Shown here: positions 17,778-26,700 of the stretch, piece by piece
Position numbering within the stretch: the stretch's first letter is position 1
Layout: every line of letters begins with the position of its first letter
NCBI GenBank assembly: GCA_964510515.1
Contig: CAZEAU010000029.1
Coordinates: forward strand, 1 to 29,146
Source of the DNA: SURF-21 sp964510515
GTDB taxonomy: Bacteria > Actinomycetota > Geothermincolia > Geothermincolales > RBG-13-55-18
Direction of reading: 5' to 3'
Length of the DNA stretch: 29,146 bases
The notes under the pieces: generated by a model
The model's input: only the letters and a program-made list of their open reading frames with translations
Database searches by the model: none
What the model was told of the DNA's origin: nothing
Translations under genes and position numbers: made by a program

Positions 17778-18447
17778 GGGAATTATCACAGAGCTTCAAC
17801 GCGACATCCTGCATGTCTTTGCCGCCGTCCCGGATGCAAGCTCCTTCTATCTGAGCGGCGGAACGGCCTTGGCTGATTTCTTCCTCGCCCACCGCAAGTC
17901 TTTCGACCTCGACCTCTTCACCGGCGAAGAAGGCCTCACGCTGCCTTTTTCGCGTGTCCTTGAAGACGCCCTGCAGCGGAGTCTAGCGGTAAAAGCGGTC
18001 CGGCGCCTTGAGTCGTTTGTGGAGTTCGAGGTGGGAACGGGGGGGGACAGCACCAGGGTCCAACTGGCTTACGACTCGCCTTTTCGTTTCGAGGAACCGC
18101 TCGACACCGACCTCGGGGTAAAAGTAAACGATTACAAAGACCTCATCGTCGATAAACTGCTCGTGTTCTTCGGAAGGGACGAGCCAAGAGATGCCATCGA
18201 CCTCTTCTTCATCCTGCAAACCGAAGATATATGGGAACTCGTACGGTATGCCGAGGTGAAAGACCCCGGATTCGACCTCTATTGGCTCGCGGTGGCCTTT
18301 GGTAAAGCGAGGGACCTGCCGGACGATATCACGCGATGGCCCGTCGAGATGATCAAAGAAGTGGATGCAAGGCAATTGAAAGAGCAGTTCTCGGGCCTTG
18401 CCGGGGAGATAATGGCCAGGATCCGGGTCAGCGGAGAAAAGGGATAG
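17764..18447 (+). CDS. AbiEii/AbiGii-type nucleotidyltransferase toxin
   Basis: This 227-residue protein has the polymerase-beta-like nucleotidyltransferase signature of the AbiEii family: FYLSGGTALADFFLAHRKSFDLDLF (28-52), with GGT at 32-34 and the acidic pair Asp48/Asp50. The downstream KDLIVDKLLVFFGRDEPRDAIDLFFIL segment (125-151) has the Lys and R-D-x-x-D residues conserved in the family. AbiEii toxins modify RNA (some add nucleotides to tRNA acceptor ends) and are part of type IV-like toxin-antitoxin or abortive-infection systems. It overlaps the upstream 71-aa gene by 14 bp. The ATG at 17764 lies inside that gene's 3' end, which argues for coupled translation. Length is near the usual 220-300 residues. 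Confidence 0.88.
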   Translation: MLSSKGIITELQRDILHVFAAVPDASSFYLSGGTALADFFLAHRKSFDLDLFTGEEGLTLPFSRVLEDALQRSLAVKAVRRLESFVEFEVGTGGDSTRVQLAYDSPFRFEEPLDTDLGVKVNDYKDLIVDKLLVFFGRDEPRDAIDLFFILQTEDIWELVRYAEVKDPGFDLYWLAVAFGKARDLPDDITRWPVEMIKEVDARQLKEQFSGLAGEIMARIRVSGEKG

Positions 18448-18651
18448 GGCCTCGCATTTCGCCGCATCTTCCTATGATGCAAGAATACCTTGCTGGATCG
18501 CCGGAGCCGCCCCCGGGGTCACTCTATGCGAAGTCATTGCGAAGCTGCTCTACAGAAGTCGTGGCGAGAAGGCGTCCGCGCCCCCCGCGCCGATGTGGCG
18601 ACCTACATGCGCCCGGCGCACCACAGGTGAACATGTGGATGATGCAACCGT

Positions 18652-19106
18652 TATGGCACGGTCCGGGCCTGACCCCGAATGTGCCATGACCCCGAATGCG
18701 CCATGATGCAGCCGTTGTGGCACGGCCCGGGCCTGACCCCGAATGCGCCATGATGCAACCGTTGTGGCACGGCCCGGGCCTGACCCCGAATGTGTCACCG
18801 AATGCGCCCGGCGCACCATGGGTGAACATGTGGATGATGCAACCGTTGTGGCACACCCCGGGCCTGACCCCGAATGTGCCACACGTGGATGATGCAACCG
18901 TTATGGCACGGTCCGGGCCTGACCCCGAATGTGCCATGACCCCGAATGCGCCATGATGCAGCCGTTGTGGCACGGCCCGGGCCTGACCCCGTATATGCCA
19001 TGACCCCGGATGTGCCATGATGCAACCGTTGTGGCACACCCCGGGCCTGACCCCGGATATGCCACGTTGTGGCACGGTCCGGGCCTGACCCCGGATATGC
19101 CATGTT
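18652..19106. repeat. Array of TGGCAC...GTGCCA palindromic units with GGGCCTGACCCC core
   Basis: Eight fuller units begin near 18653, 18718, 18764, 18849, 18903, 18968, 19031 and 19069, and three partial ones follow some of them. Each unit has inverted ends TGGCAC and GTGCCA around CCGGGCCTGACCCCG. The spacer TGATGCAACCGTT recurs between them. A block including GTGAACATGTGGATGATGC is duplicated (about 18627 and 18821). The core matches one arm of the hairpins at 171-9148, and the ends match one end type of the GGGTCAACCC family, linking the two. The preceding stretch 18448-18651 shows nothing recognisable beyond the first copy of the duplicated block. Confidence 0.85.
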
Positions 19107-19133
19107 CATATGTGGATGGGCGTCTGCCCCCCT

Positions 19134-20708
19134 TTATTCGAAGCGCGTCATGTCGATGACCGTAGCCGTTTCCGCGCCGCCCGCCTTTTCCAGGGCCACC
19201 ATGAGCTCCGCCGCCCCGGTGGCCGCGTAGCCGGTAAGACCGAACCCTTCCGCCACCCCGCTCCAATCGAAGGGCTCTCCCACCACGCACACGACCACGC
19301 TTATGCCCTCCCGCCGGGCGGTGTCCAGCTCCTGGACGTGTTGGAGCAGGGACGCCGTGTCGCACAGCGCGAAGACCCTCTCCCCCGGGCGCGCCAGCTT
19401 TACCCCCAGGGCCATGGGCAGCCCGTAGCCGGTGCCCCGGAGCCCGTATGAGAGATAGCGGGTATTGTTCGTTCCGGCCGGGCAGAGCAGGGACCCCCAA
19501 TAAAACGACTCCCTGCCGTCCAGCACCAGCAGGTCCCGCTTATCCATGGCCTGCCCGAGGGCGTCCACCGCGGCCCCGGGCCCCTTGCCCCTCGCATCCT
19601 CCCTCATGTTGTCCAGGGCGGTTGCGAAGGATTCGCGACAGGACCGCCTCCACTTCGCCCTCGTGCCGGGATCCCCGGCCATGCCCTTCTCCAGCACCCT
19701 GGAGATGGAAGCGGCGTCGCCCGCCAGGGCCGCGTCAACCGGCCCCAGCGCTCCCAACAGCTCCGGCTCGGGCGAGGTCTGGATCACCCCGGTGTTGGAG
19801 CGGTCGATCATCTCCACCACCTCCTCCTGCTCGCCCAGGGTGGCACCGACCATGAGCAGGAGGTCGGACTGCTTCATCGTTTCGGACAGGCTGCTGAGGG
19901 CGGGATGGCCATACACCCCGATATAGCCCGGGTCGCCGCCGGCGAGGGCCGAGAGGGCGGGCGGCGTCAGGGCTACAGGCGCGGACAGCCTCTCCGCCAA
20001 TGCGCCCAGAGCGTCCCATGCTCCTTCCCTGAGCACGCTCAAACCCGCCACCACCACCGGCCTCTGCGAGTTTTCGAGCAGGCCCACCGCCGCGGCGGCC
20101 GCGTCGCGGTCGGGCAGGAAGCTGCCGGAGAAGCGGCTGCTGCCGGGCGGGGGCATGAGCCTGCGCAACCCCCGCTCGCTCAACAGGTGGTATTCGAAGA
20201 AGATATCCGCCGGGACATCGACGTGCACCGGTCCCCGTTCCCCGGAGTAGGCCTCGCGCAGTGCCCTCTGAACCAGGCGCGGGATGCGCTTCCAGTTGTA
20301 AGCGATGCAGTTGAAGCGGGTCACCCCGGCCATCATGTCTGCCTGGTAGCACCCCTGCAGAGATTCCTGCGCCGGGTACATCTTCCAGCTCTGCACCTGG
20401 GGGGATATGGAGAAGATAGGCACGTGGTCTCCCCAGGCGTAGCCGGTGCCGGCCACCGAGTAGATGGCTCCCGCTCCCACCGTGGAGATGACCACCACGG
20501 GTTTTTCGCATGCGCGCGCGTAGCCGTCGGCGATCATGGCCCCTGCGGCCTCGTTGCGCGGGTTCACCAGTTTCAGCCTCGGGTCCCTTCCGATGGCGTC
20601 GAAGAGCGGCGTTATCTGCCCCCCCAGGATGCCGACGAAGTATTCCACTCCCTCCCGGGCCAGCGCCTCCGCCACCAGGTCTCCTCCGGTATAGAATCGC
20701 ATGTCCAT
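19134..20708 (-). CDS. ThDP-dependent enzyme paralogue A: catalytic Glu kept, metal motif lost
   Basis: The protein has about 524 residues and the acetolactate-synthase/2-hydroxyacyl-CoA-lyase layout: PYR domain (about 1-165), central domain (about 190-345), PP domain (about 385-520). The PYR domain keeps the activating Glu in NPRNEAAGAMIADGYAR (Glu53). In the PP domain the metal/diphosphate motif is broken: where relatives have GDG, this one reads DTA (ungapped alignment on VQEL, residues 450-452). The partner Asn of the N-D-G turn is replaced (VVGEP, Gly477). Alone it should bind Mg-ThDP poorly. There is no frameshift around these positions. ATG at 20708 or 20702 may be used; the latter is 8 nt from GGGGG. 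It is the downstream gene of a tight two-gene operon with paralogue B. Confidence 0.85.
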   Translation of the reverse strand: MDMRFYTGGDLVAEALAREGVEYFVGILGGQITPLFDAIGRDPRLKLVNPRNEAAGAMIADGYARACEKPVVVISTVGAGAIYSVAGTGYAWGDHVPIFSISPQVQSWKMYPAQESLQGCYQADMMAGVTRFNCIAYNWKRIPRLVQRALREAYSGERGPVHVDVPADIFFEYHLLSERGLRRLMPPPGSSRFSGSFLPDRDAAAAAVGLLENSQRPVVVAGLSVLREGAWDALGALAERLSAPVALTPPALSALAGGDPGYIGVYGHPALSSLSETMKQSDLLLMVGATLGEQEEVVEMIDRSNTGVIQTSPEPELLGALGPVDAALAGDAASISRVLEKGMAGDPGTRAKWRRSCRESFATALDNMREDARGKGPGAAVDALGQAMDKRDLLVLDGRESFYWGSLLCPAGTNNTRYLSYGLRGTGYGLPMALGVKLARPGERVFALCDTASLLQHVQELDTARREGISVVVCVVGEPFDWSGVAEGFGLTGYAATGAAELMVALEKAGGAETATVIDMTRFE

Positions 20709-20897
20709 CACCCCCTACCTCAAGTCCTTGTCCATGAGGATGTTGATGGCGTCGAAGAGCGGCGTTATCTGCCCCCCCAGGATGCCGACGAAGTATTCCA
20801 CTCCCTCCCGGGCCAGCGCCTCCGCCACCAGGTCTCCTCCGGTATAGAATCGCATGCCCATCACCCCCTACCTCAAGTCCTTGTCCATGAGGATGTT
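20592..20897. repeat. 153-bp tandem duplication at the A/B gene junction
   Basis: Copies are 20592-20744 and 20745-20897, identical apart from one T/C difference seen near 20704/20857. Each copy starts with GATGGCGT, and the same eight bases follow the second copy at 20898-20905. In unduplicated form the stop of gene B would lie 6 nt before the start of gene A. The duplicated segment holds the last codons of B and the first roughly 38 codons of A. Confidence 0.92.
20715..20861 (-). CDS. Chimeric 48-codon mini-gene created by the duplication
   Basis: The frame starts with the N-terminus of paralogue A (MGMRFYTGGDLVAEAL) and, at the duplication joint, switches in frame to the last residues of paralogue B (NILMDKDLR). 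It keeps A's ribosome-binding site and start, 6 nt after the TAG of gene B, and its own TAG lies 6 nt before the start of gene A. It would therefore be translated as a link between the two. The product is a short piece of a PYR domain and probably has no function of its own. Confidence 0.55.
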   Translation of the reverse strand: MGMRFYTGGDLVAEALAREGVEYFVGILGGQITPLFDAINILMDKDLR

Positions 20898-22721
20898 GAT
20901 GGCGTACTTGGCGCGGCTCAAGAGCCTGCGGTCGAGCTTGATCTTGGGTATCCCCAAGGCCATCAAGGGGTTGAAATGGATGCCTTCGAACTCCCCGACG
21001 GCGAAGCTGGCCAGGGTTTCGGGGAAGGTATCCGGGTCCACAGCCACGTCCAGGACCGCCGGCAGTCCCGAAGCCTGTGCCTCCCGGAAGGCGGGTTCAA
21101 TGTCACTCGCCCTCGTCACACGCCTGCCGTAGCAGCCCAAGCCGCGCGAGATGGCGGCGTAATCGATGTCCCCCAGGATGGCGCCGACGTAGCGGGCGCC
21201 GAAGAACAGGTCCTGGCAGCCCTTGATCATGTTCCAACAGCCGTCGTTGAAGATGACCACCACGAAGGCCATGCCCAGGCGGCGGGCCGTCTCCAGCTCC
21301 TGGACATTGTAGAGGAAGGAGCCGTCTCCCTGGATAAGCACCAGGGGCCGCTCCGGGTCGGCGGCCTTGATGCCCATGGCCAGCGGTATGCCGCAGCCAA
21401 GGGTCCCCATGCCCGCGGGGAAGACGGCGCTGTGCGGGCGGTGGGGCATGCAGAACATGCCTGCCCACAGGGCGGTGTTGCCGCCGTCGATGGCGAAGAA
21501 GGTGTCGGGCTCGGCAAGCCTGCTTATCGTCCTGGCCAGGTAACCCTGGTGGATGATGGGCCAGGAATCGTTGGCTTCCTCTTCCACCCGCGAACGCCAG
21601 CGCCGCCTCACCGCTTGCAGGTGTTCCAGCCACGGCCGGTGGGCCGGGTTCGGCCCCACCTCCCCCGACGTCACCATCTCCAGCATGCGGGCGAGAACCG
21701 CCTTGGCGTCCCCCAGAATGGAGATATCCACCGGCATGTTGAGGCAGATGTTGACCGGATCGATGTCCACCTGGATAAAACGGATATCGGCGTTCCAGAA
21801 GGGCGGCTGCCCGAACCCCTCCAGGCCCCCCATGGCCGTGCCCACCGCCAGCACGCAGTCGGCCCGCTTGATGGCGCGGTGAAAGGATTCGCCGCCCACA
21901 TAGCTCGGCCCTCCGATATAGAAAGGGTTGTCGCCGCGCACGGTTCCCTCCCCGGCCATGGAGGTGGAGGCGGGTATCTCCAGCGCGCGCACCAGGTCGT
22001 CCATCTCCTTCCAGGCCTTGGCGTGGACCACGCCTCCCCCCGAGAAGATGAGGGGCCGCTCGGACGACAGCAGCTGTTTCAAGGCCTTCTCGATGAGCGC
22101 GGGATCGCCTTCAATAGCCGCGGCGGGCTGCGCCCCGGTCTCGCGGGAGATCGCTTCCTCGAGTTCGTCCTCGGATAGCTCCAACTCCCCCGACAGCAAC
22201 CCCAGGGGAATATCGACATGCACCGGGCCGTGACACCCGCTCATGGCTTCGCGGAAGGCCTGTCCCACCGCCCGGGGTATCTCCTTGCCGCGCAGGACCG
22301 TCGCGCTCCACTTGGTGAAAGCCGAGAAGAACTCCCTCTGGGTGCGTCCCGCCGGGCTGCCCGCCACTCGTATGTCGGGGCATGCGGAGATGATCAGGAC
22401 GGGCACCTTGTCCGCCCAGGCCGTGCCCACGCCACTGAGTGCGTTCACGGCGTCGGCCGGGGTGGAGGTGAGGACCACGGCTGGGAATATCCGGTAATAG
22501 GTGTTCCCGTAGGCCATGAAGGCGCCGGCGATGTCACCCCGCGGGGATATCGCCGTCACCCCCTCCGTTTCCCGCAGGGTCTTAAAGACGGGTCCCAGCG
22601 CTCCTTCCTCCCTGCCGGTGACGAAGGAGACGCCCAACCGCTGCAGGCAGCGCGCGAGCAGATCGCATCCTGTTATCATCAATGACCCCACCCCTTTTCT
22701 TTTTACCCCGGTATTTCCCAT
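20868..22721 (-). CDS. ThDP-dependent enzyme paralogue B: metal motif kept, catalytic Glu replaced by Asp
   Basis: The protein has 617 residues from the ATG at 22721 (GGGAGGTGCAT directly before it), or 603 from ATG 22679. It has PYR, central and PP domains like acetolactate synthase and 2-hydroxyacyl-CoA lyases. The PP domain is intact: IQGDGSFLYNVQELETARR with GDG at 465-467 and NDG at 492-494. In the PYR domain the position of the activating Glu carries Asp63 (SPRGDIAGAFMAYGNTY), and the usual GVPG-like loop is replaced by TGREEG. A C-terminal extension of about 55 residues (FEGIHFNPLMALGIPKI...INILMDKDLR) goes beyond the usual end of the PP domain. It is the first gene of the pair. Substrate cannot be read; carboligation, decarboxylation or C-C cleavage of a 2-oxo- or 2-hydroxyacyl compound are the family options. 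Confidence 0.87.
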   Translation of the reverse strand: MGNTGVKRKGVGSLMITGCDLLARCLQRLGVSFVTGREEGALGPVFKTLRETEGVTAISPRGDIAGAFMAYGNTYYRIFPAVVLTSTPADAVNALSGVGTAWADKVPVLIISACPDIRVAGSPAGRTQREFFSAFTKWSATVLRGKEIPRAVGQAFREAMSGCHGPVHVDIPLGLLSGELELSEDELEEAISRETGAQPAAAIEGDPALIEKALKQLLSSERPLIFSGGGVVHAKAWKEMDDLVRALEIPASTSMAGEGTVRGDNPFYIGGPSYVGGESFHRAIKRADCVLAVGTAMGGLEGFGQPPFWNADIRFIQVDIDPVNICLNMPVDISILGDAKAVLARMLEMVTSGEVGPNPAHRPWLEHLQAVRRRWRSRVEEEANDSWPIIHQGYLARTISRLAEPDTFFAIDGGNTALWAGMFCMPHRPHSAVFPAGMGTLGCGIPLAMGIKAADPERPLVLIQGDGSFLYNVQELETARRLGMAFVVVIFNDGCWNMIKGCQDLFFGARYVGAILGDIDYAAISRGLGCYGRRVTRASDIEPAFREAQASGLPAVLDVAVDPDTFPETLASFAVGEFEGIHFNPLMALGIPKIKLDRRLLSRAKYAINILMDKDLR

Positions 22722-23266
22722 ATGCACCTCCCGGTAGCAATATTCTACCATCCACTCTGTCCCTTCCGGGGTCAACCCTCCAAAATGCCATAACCGCGTG
22801 TCCCTTCCGGGGTCAACCCCCCAAAGTGCCACAACTTAACCGCCCCAACGTCCCTTGTGTCCATTCCGGGGTCAACCCTCCAAAATGCCACAACTTAACC
22901 GCCCCAACGTCCCTTGTGTCCCTTCCGGGGTCAACCCCCCAAAGTGCCATAACTAGCCTCCAGGAAAGCCGGGGCGGTTCAGGCCAGGGGAGGATGTTGC
23001 CGCTGGGTGATAAGCAGGAGGCTCTGTTTGTCGAGCCTGCCCCTGCCGCTTTGTCCCTTCCGGGGTCAACCCCCCAAAGTGCCATAACTTAACCGCCCCA
23101 ACGTCCCTTCTGTCCCTTCCGGGGTCAACCCTCCAAAGTGCCATAAAGGGGGAGTCGTTTTCGCCGCGGAGGGGCGTATGTCCCTTCCGTCCCTTCCGAG
23201 GGTTGACCCCAAAAGTGCCATAACTTAACTGCCCCAACGTTCCTCCCGGTGTCCCTTCCGGGGCAA

Positions 23267-23291
23267 TCATTTCGAGTACATTTCTAAATGA
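23267..23291. repeat. 25-bp TCATTT...AAATGA element, copy 2
   Basis: Same 25 bp as at 16879 and 28089. The left flank reads GGGGCAA and the right flank GTCAACGGG, so the 5-bp flanking repeat is damaged by one base on the left. Confidence 0.75.
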
Positions 23292-23357
23292 GTCAACGGG
23301 CCTCCGAACGTGCCATATCGTGATGGGGTTGGGGGGTGATGCTGCTTGATGAAGAGC

Positions 23358-23449
23358 GGGAATTCTCCTTGCTCATCCGAGGGAATTCCCCTTGCTCACG
23401 ATAGGGAATTCTATTTGCTGAAAACAGGGAATTTTACTTGACGAAAAAC
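23358..23449. repeat. Four direct repeats with an exact 23-bp period
   Basis: GGGAATT starts at 23358, 23381, 23404 and 23427, each followed by a diverging segment (CTCCTTGCTCATCCGA, CCCCTTGCTCACGATA, CTATTTGCTGAAAACA, TTACTTGACGAAAAAC). Spacing is exactly 23 bp with decay along the array. The first unit resembles the GAAGAGCGGGAAT part of the composite spacer, from which the array may have expanded. There are no unique spacers, so it is not a CRISPR array. Confidence 0.8.
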
Positions 23450-23725
23450 AACCCCTTGCCGCGGCGTTCCTCGGGAGGGTTGACCTCAGAAGTGTCCCTT
23501 TGGAGGGTTGACCCCAGAAGTGCCACAAAGAGGGGGGAGTCGTTTTAGGTGTGGGGAGCCGCATGTCCCTTGTGTCCCTCCGGAGGGTTGACCCCAGAAG
23601 TGCCATAACCGCGTGTCCCTCGGGAGGGTTGACCCCAGAAGTGCCACCGACCGTGTCCCCGTTAGCGTATAAAATACTTCCCGAGGGTTGTAAGGTTCCG
23701 CAAGGGTGACGAGGAGAAAACGCCG

Positions 23726-26700
23726 TTGACCAGGATGACCTTCGGCCGTACCTGGTGGGGAAACGCCTGGGTGGAGGCGATGGAGAGGGTCGATCGCGAC
23801 ACCAACCGCCTCCCCCGCGGACGCCGCTACGCCCGCAACGGCAGCGTGCTGGAAATCCGCCTGGAAAAAGGGTCGGTGCGGGCGCTGGTGCAGGGCACCA
23901 GGCCCAAGCCCTACAAGGTGGGCTTCAGGCTCAAGCCCTTCACCCCCTCAGAGACCTCCAAGACCAGGCTGCTCGTGGCCTCCAATCCCGCCATAGCCGC
24001 CGAGCTGAGCCTGGGGAGGCTCCCCCGGAGCATGTTGGACATGCTCGAGGGCGCGGGGATCTCGCTCCTGCCGAGATCCTGGGAAGAGCTGGAAGCGCGA
24101 TGCTCCTGCCCCGACTGGGCCAATCCCTGCAAGCATCTGGCGGCGGTTTACTACATCGTCGCCAACGAGATCGACAAGGACCCCTTCATCGCCTTCAACC
24201 TGCGCGGCGTGACCGCCGCCGCCCTGCGCGGGGCGGCGGGGATGCTCGCCGCCGACGAGGAGGGCGAGGCCATGTGGGAGGAGATGGCCTTCATCCCCCA
24301 CGGCGAGGCGGAGGCGGCGCCCGCTCCGCCGGAGTGGCTCGACCTCGACCTCTCCTTCCCCCGGCTGGACCTGGAGGGGGTCTTCTCCCTGCTGCAGGAC
24401 GCCCCCCTGTTCTGGGAGGACGGGGACTTCAAGAAAGTGCTGCGGGGCGCATACACGACGGTGGCCGCGGAGGCGGAATCGCCGGAAATCATCGAGGAGT
24501 TCCCGCCCCTGCGCACCGCGGACTTCTATCTCGTCCTGGACGGGGCCCGCCCCACCTTCTTCATCGCCCTGGACCGCGAGAACTCCCCGGGGCCGAAGCG
24601 GCTCGCGCGAATGATCTCGGCCGCCACCCCGGAGGCCTGCGACCCGCGGCCGGCGAGGAGAATCCTGCCGGTGGCGTCAGGCAGCGGGCTGCGACTCTCG
24701 CCGCGCAGGGGCGTCAGGCTGGACGCCGACCCGGTGCTCGACCTGTTTCTCGCCCTCCCGGTGGAGACGGACCTCGCGCGCTACTCCCCCTCCTCGCGCG
24801 CGCTGTGCGTAGCGGGAGCCATAGCCCTGTCCCTGGCGCGCTCCTCCTCTTTCGTCCCCGAGGTGATTCCCGTTATTGGCACGAGGGAAAACCCCGGCAC
24901 CTTCCCCGAGGTGACCCCCGTTACCGGCACAAGGAAAACCTCCCGCACCTTCCCCGAGGTTACCCCCGGCACCGGCACGGGCAAAGCTCCGGATGACGGC
25001 ACGGGGAAAACCCTCCGCACCGGCACAAGGAAAACCTCCCGCACCTTCCCCGAGGTTACCCCCGGCACCGGCACGGGCAAAGCTCCAGATGACGGCACGA
25101 GGGAAACCCCCGGCACCTTCCCCGAGGTGACCCCCGGCACCTTCTCCGAGGTGACCCCCGTTACCGGCACCGACACAAGAAAAACCCCCGGCACCGACAC
25201 AAGAAAAACCCCCGGCACCGGCACCGACACAAATAAAACTCCGGATACCGGCGCCGGAGCATTCCGCGTGAGGTACCTTCCACTCGTGCAGGACGAATCG
25301 GTCAGGCGCGCGCTGGGCACCCTGGAGTCCCTGATCCCGGCGAACCTGGCATACCGCAGAAAGGGTAAGGCCGTCCCGGCCCCGGGCTCGGCCCGCCATC
25401 TCGTCGCCCTGTTCCTGGACCGCATCGTGCGCCGTTTCTCGGGCATGCCCGAAAACCTCGCCACGGACAAGCTGGCGCGGGCTTTCTTCCGTGGCCAGAG
25501 CTATCAGCCCGGCAGGTTCGAGGAGGGGCGCACGGCGGTAAGCGTGGCCAACTGGCTGGAGAGGCTGTACATCAGGGGAAAGGCCGTGTCCCCGGTCATC
25601 AGGATAGAGGTCCCCGATGAAGATGTCTTCGGCCTGCACCTGGACGTGGAGGACCGCGACGACCCGCTGGCGCCCATCCTCTCCCTTGCCGAGGTCTTCG
25701 CCGCCGAGGGGGAGGTCTTCTCGCGCCCCGCCCGGCGCGTGAAACGCGACCTGGCGCGGCAGATCGCCATCGCCGGCGAATACATCCCGCAGCTGCACGA
25801 CATCCTCAACTCGCGGGGGGTGATGAGCGCGGTGATCGGCCCGGAGGAGATGGCCGGCCTGCTCGCCCGCCATTCAACGCTCCTGGGCATCCTGGGCATA
25901 AGGCTGGTGCTCCCCCGGGAACTGGCCAGGCTGCTCACCCCCAGTCTGACCATGCGCGCCACGACGAAGGGTGGGGGCAAGGCCGTCACCTATCTCTCGC
26001 TGCGCGAGATGCTGCGCTTCGATTGGGAGATATCCCTGGGGGACACGGTCATCTCCCGCGAGGACTTCACCGAGCTTGCGCGGTCCGCCGAGGGGGTGGT
26101 GCGGTTCAAGGACGGCTACCTGCTGCTCTCCCCCGGGGAGGCCCGCAGGCTGCTCGAGAAGATGTCCAAACCTCCGCCGGTCCCGTCCCCCCTGGAATTC
26201 CTGCACTGGGCCCTGGCGGGGGAGATGGACGGCGTGGCCCTCCGCCCCGATCGCGCCCTCGCGGCATGGCTGAAGAAGCTGGCCCGGGCGGATACGGTAA
26301 GAACCCCGGCGAGCCTCCAGGGCGACCTGCGCCCTTACCAGGAAAGGGGCCTCGGCTGGCTGTACACCAACGCGGTGAGGGGGCTCGGCTCCTGCCTCGC
26401 CGACGACATGGGGCTGGGGAAGACGGTGCAGGCCATCGCCCTCGTGCTGAAGCTCAAGGAGGGGAAGGAGGGGAAGGGGGGGAAGGAGGGGAAGGAGGGG
26501 AAGCGCCCGGCCCTGGTGGTCTGCCCCACCACGGTGGCGGGCAACTGGCACAAGGAGCTGGAGAAGTTCGCCCCCTCCCTGCGCGCCTCCATTTACCACG
26601 GGACGGACCGCCGCCTGTCGACCAGGAGCGCGGACCTGGTGATCACCACCTACGGTATCCTCCGCCGGGACCTGGAGAAATTCAAGGCCAGGCGGTGGGG

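Larger units (their letters stand above)
22755..23655. repeat. Longest interspersed repeat array
   Basis: About twelve cores lie here. From 22755 to 23130 all have the forward core; from 23190 to 23640 most have the inverted core, under the same GTCCC and GTGCCA ends. Spacers seen are TAACTTAACCGCCCCAAC (18 bp, several times), TAACCGCGT, the GGGGGAGTCGTTTTC type of about 35 bp (23150 and 23533) and the composite of about 125 bp (22952-23056). A 25-bp insert (23267) and a 23-bp tandem array (23358) are embedded. A TATAAA-like hexamer at 23668-23673, just after the array, could serve the helicase gene. Confidence 0.85.

Noticed and set aside
19905..22178. 757-codon plus-strand open frame opposite the ThDP genes
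   Set aside because: It runs across both ThDP genes and the tandem duplication and has low-complexity His/Gly/Arg composition, so it is a GC-driven shadow.
23358..23449. CRISPR-like spaced repeats
   Set aside because: Units are directly adjacent with no unique spacers, there are only four, and no cas genes are in the window.
22755..23655. CRISPR array made of 32-bp repeats and spacers
   Set aside because: Spacers are few types reused at many loci and of very unequal length, and the repeats differ in core orientation, so this is not acquired-spacer structure.
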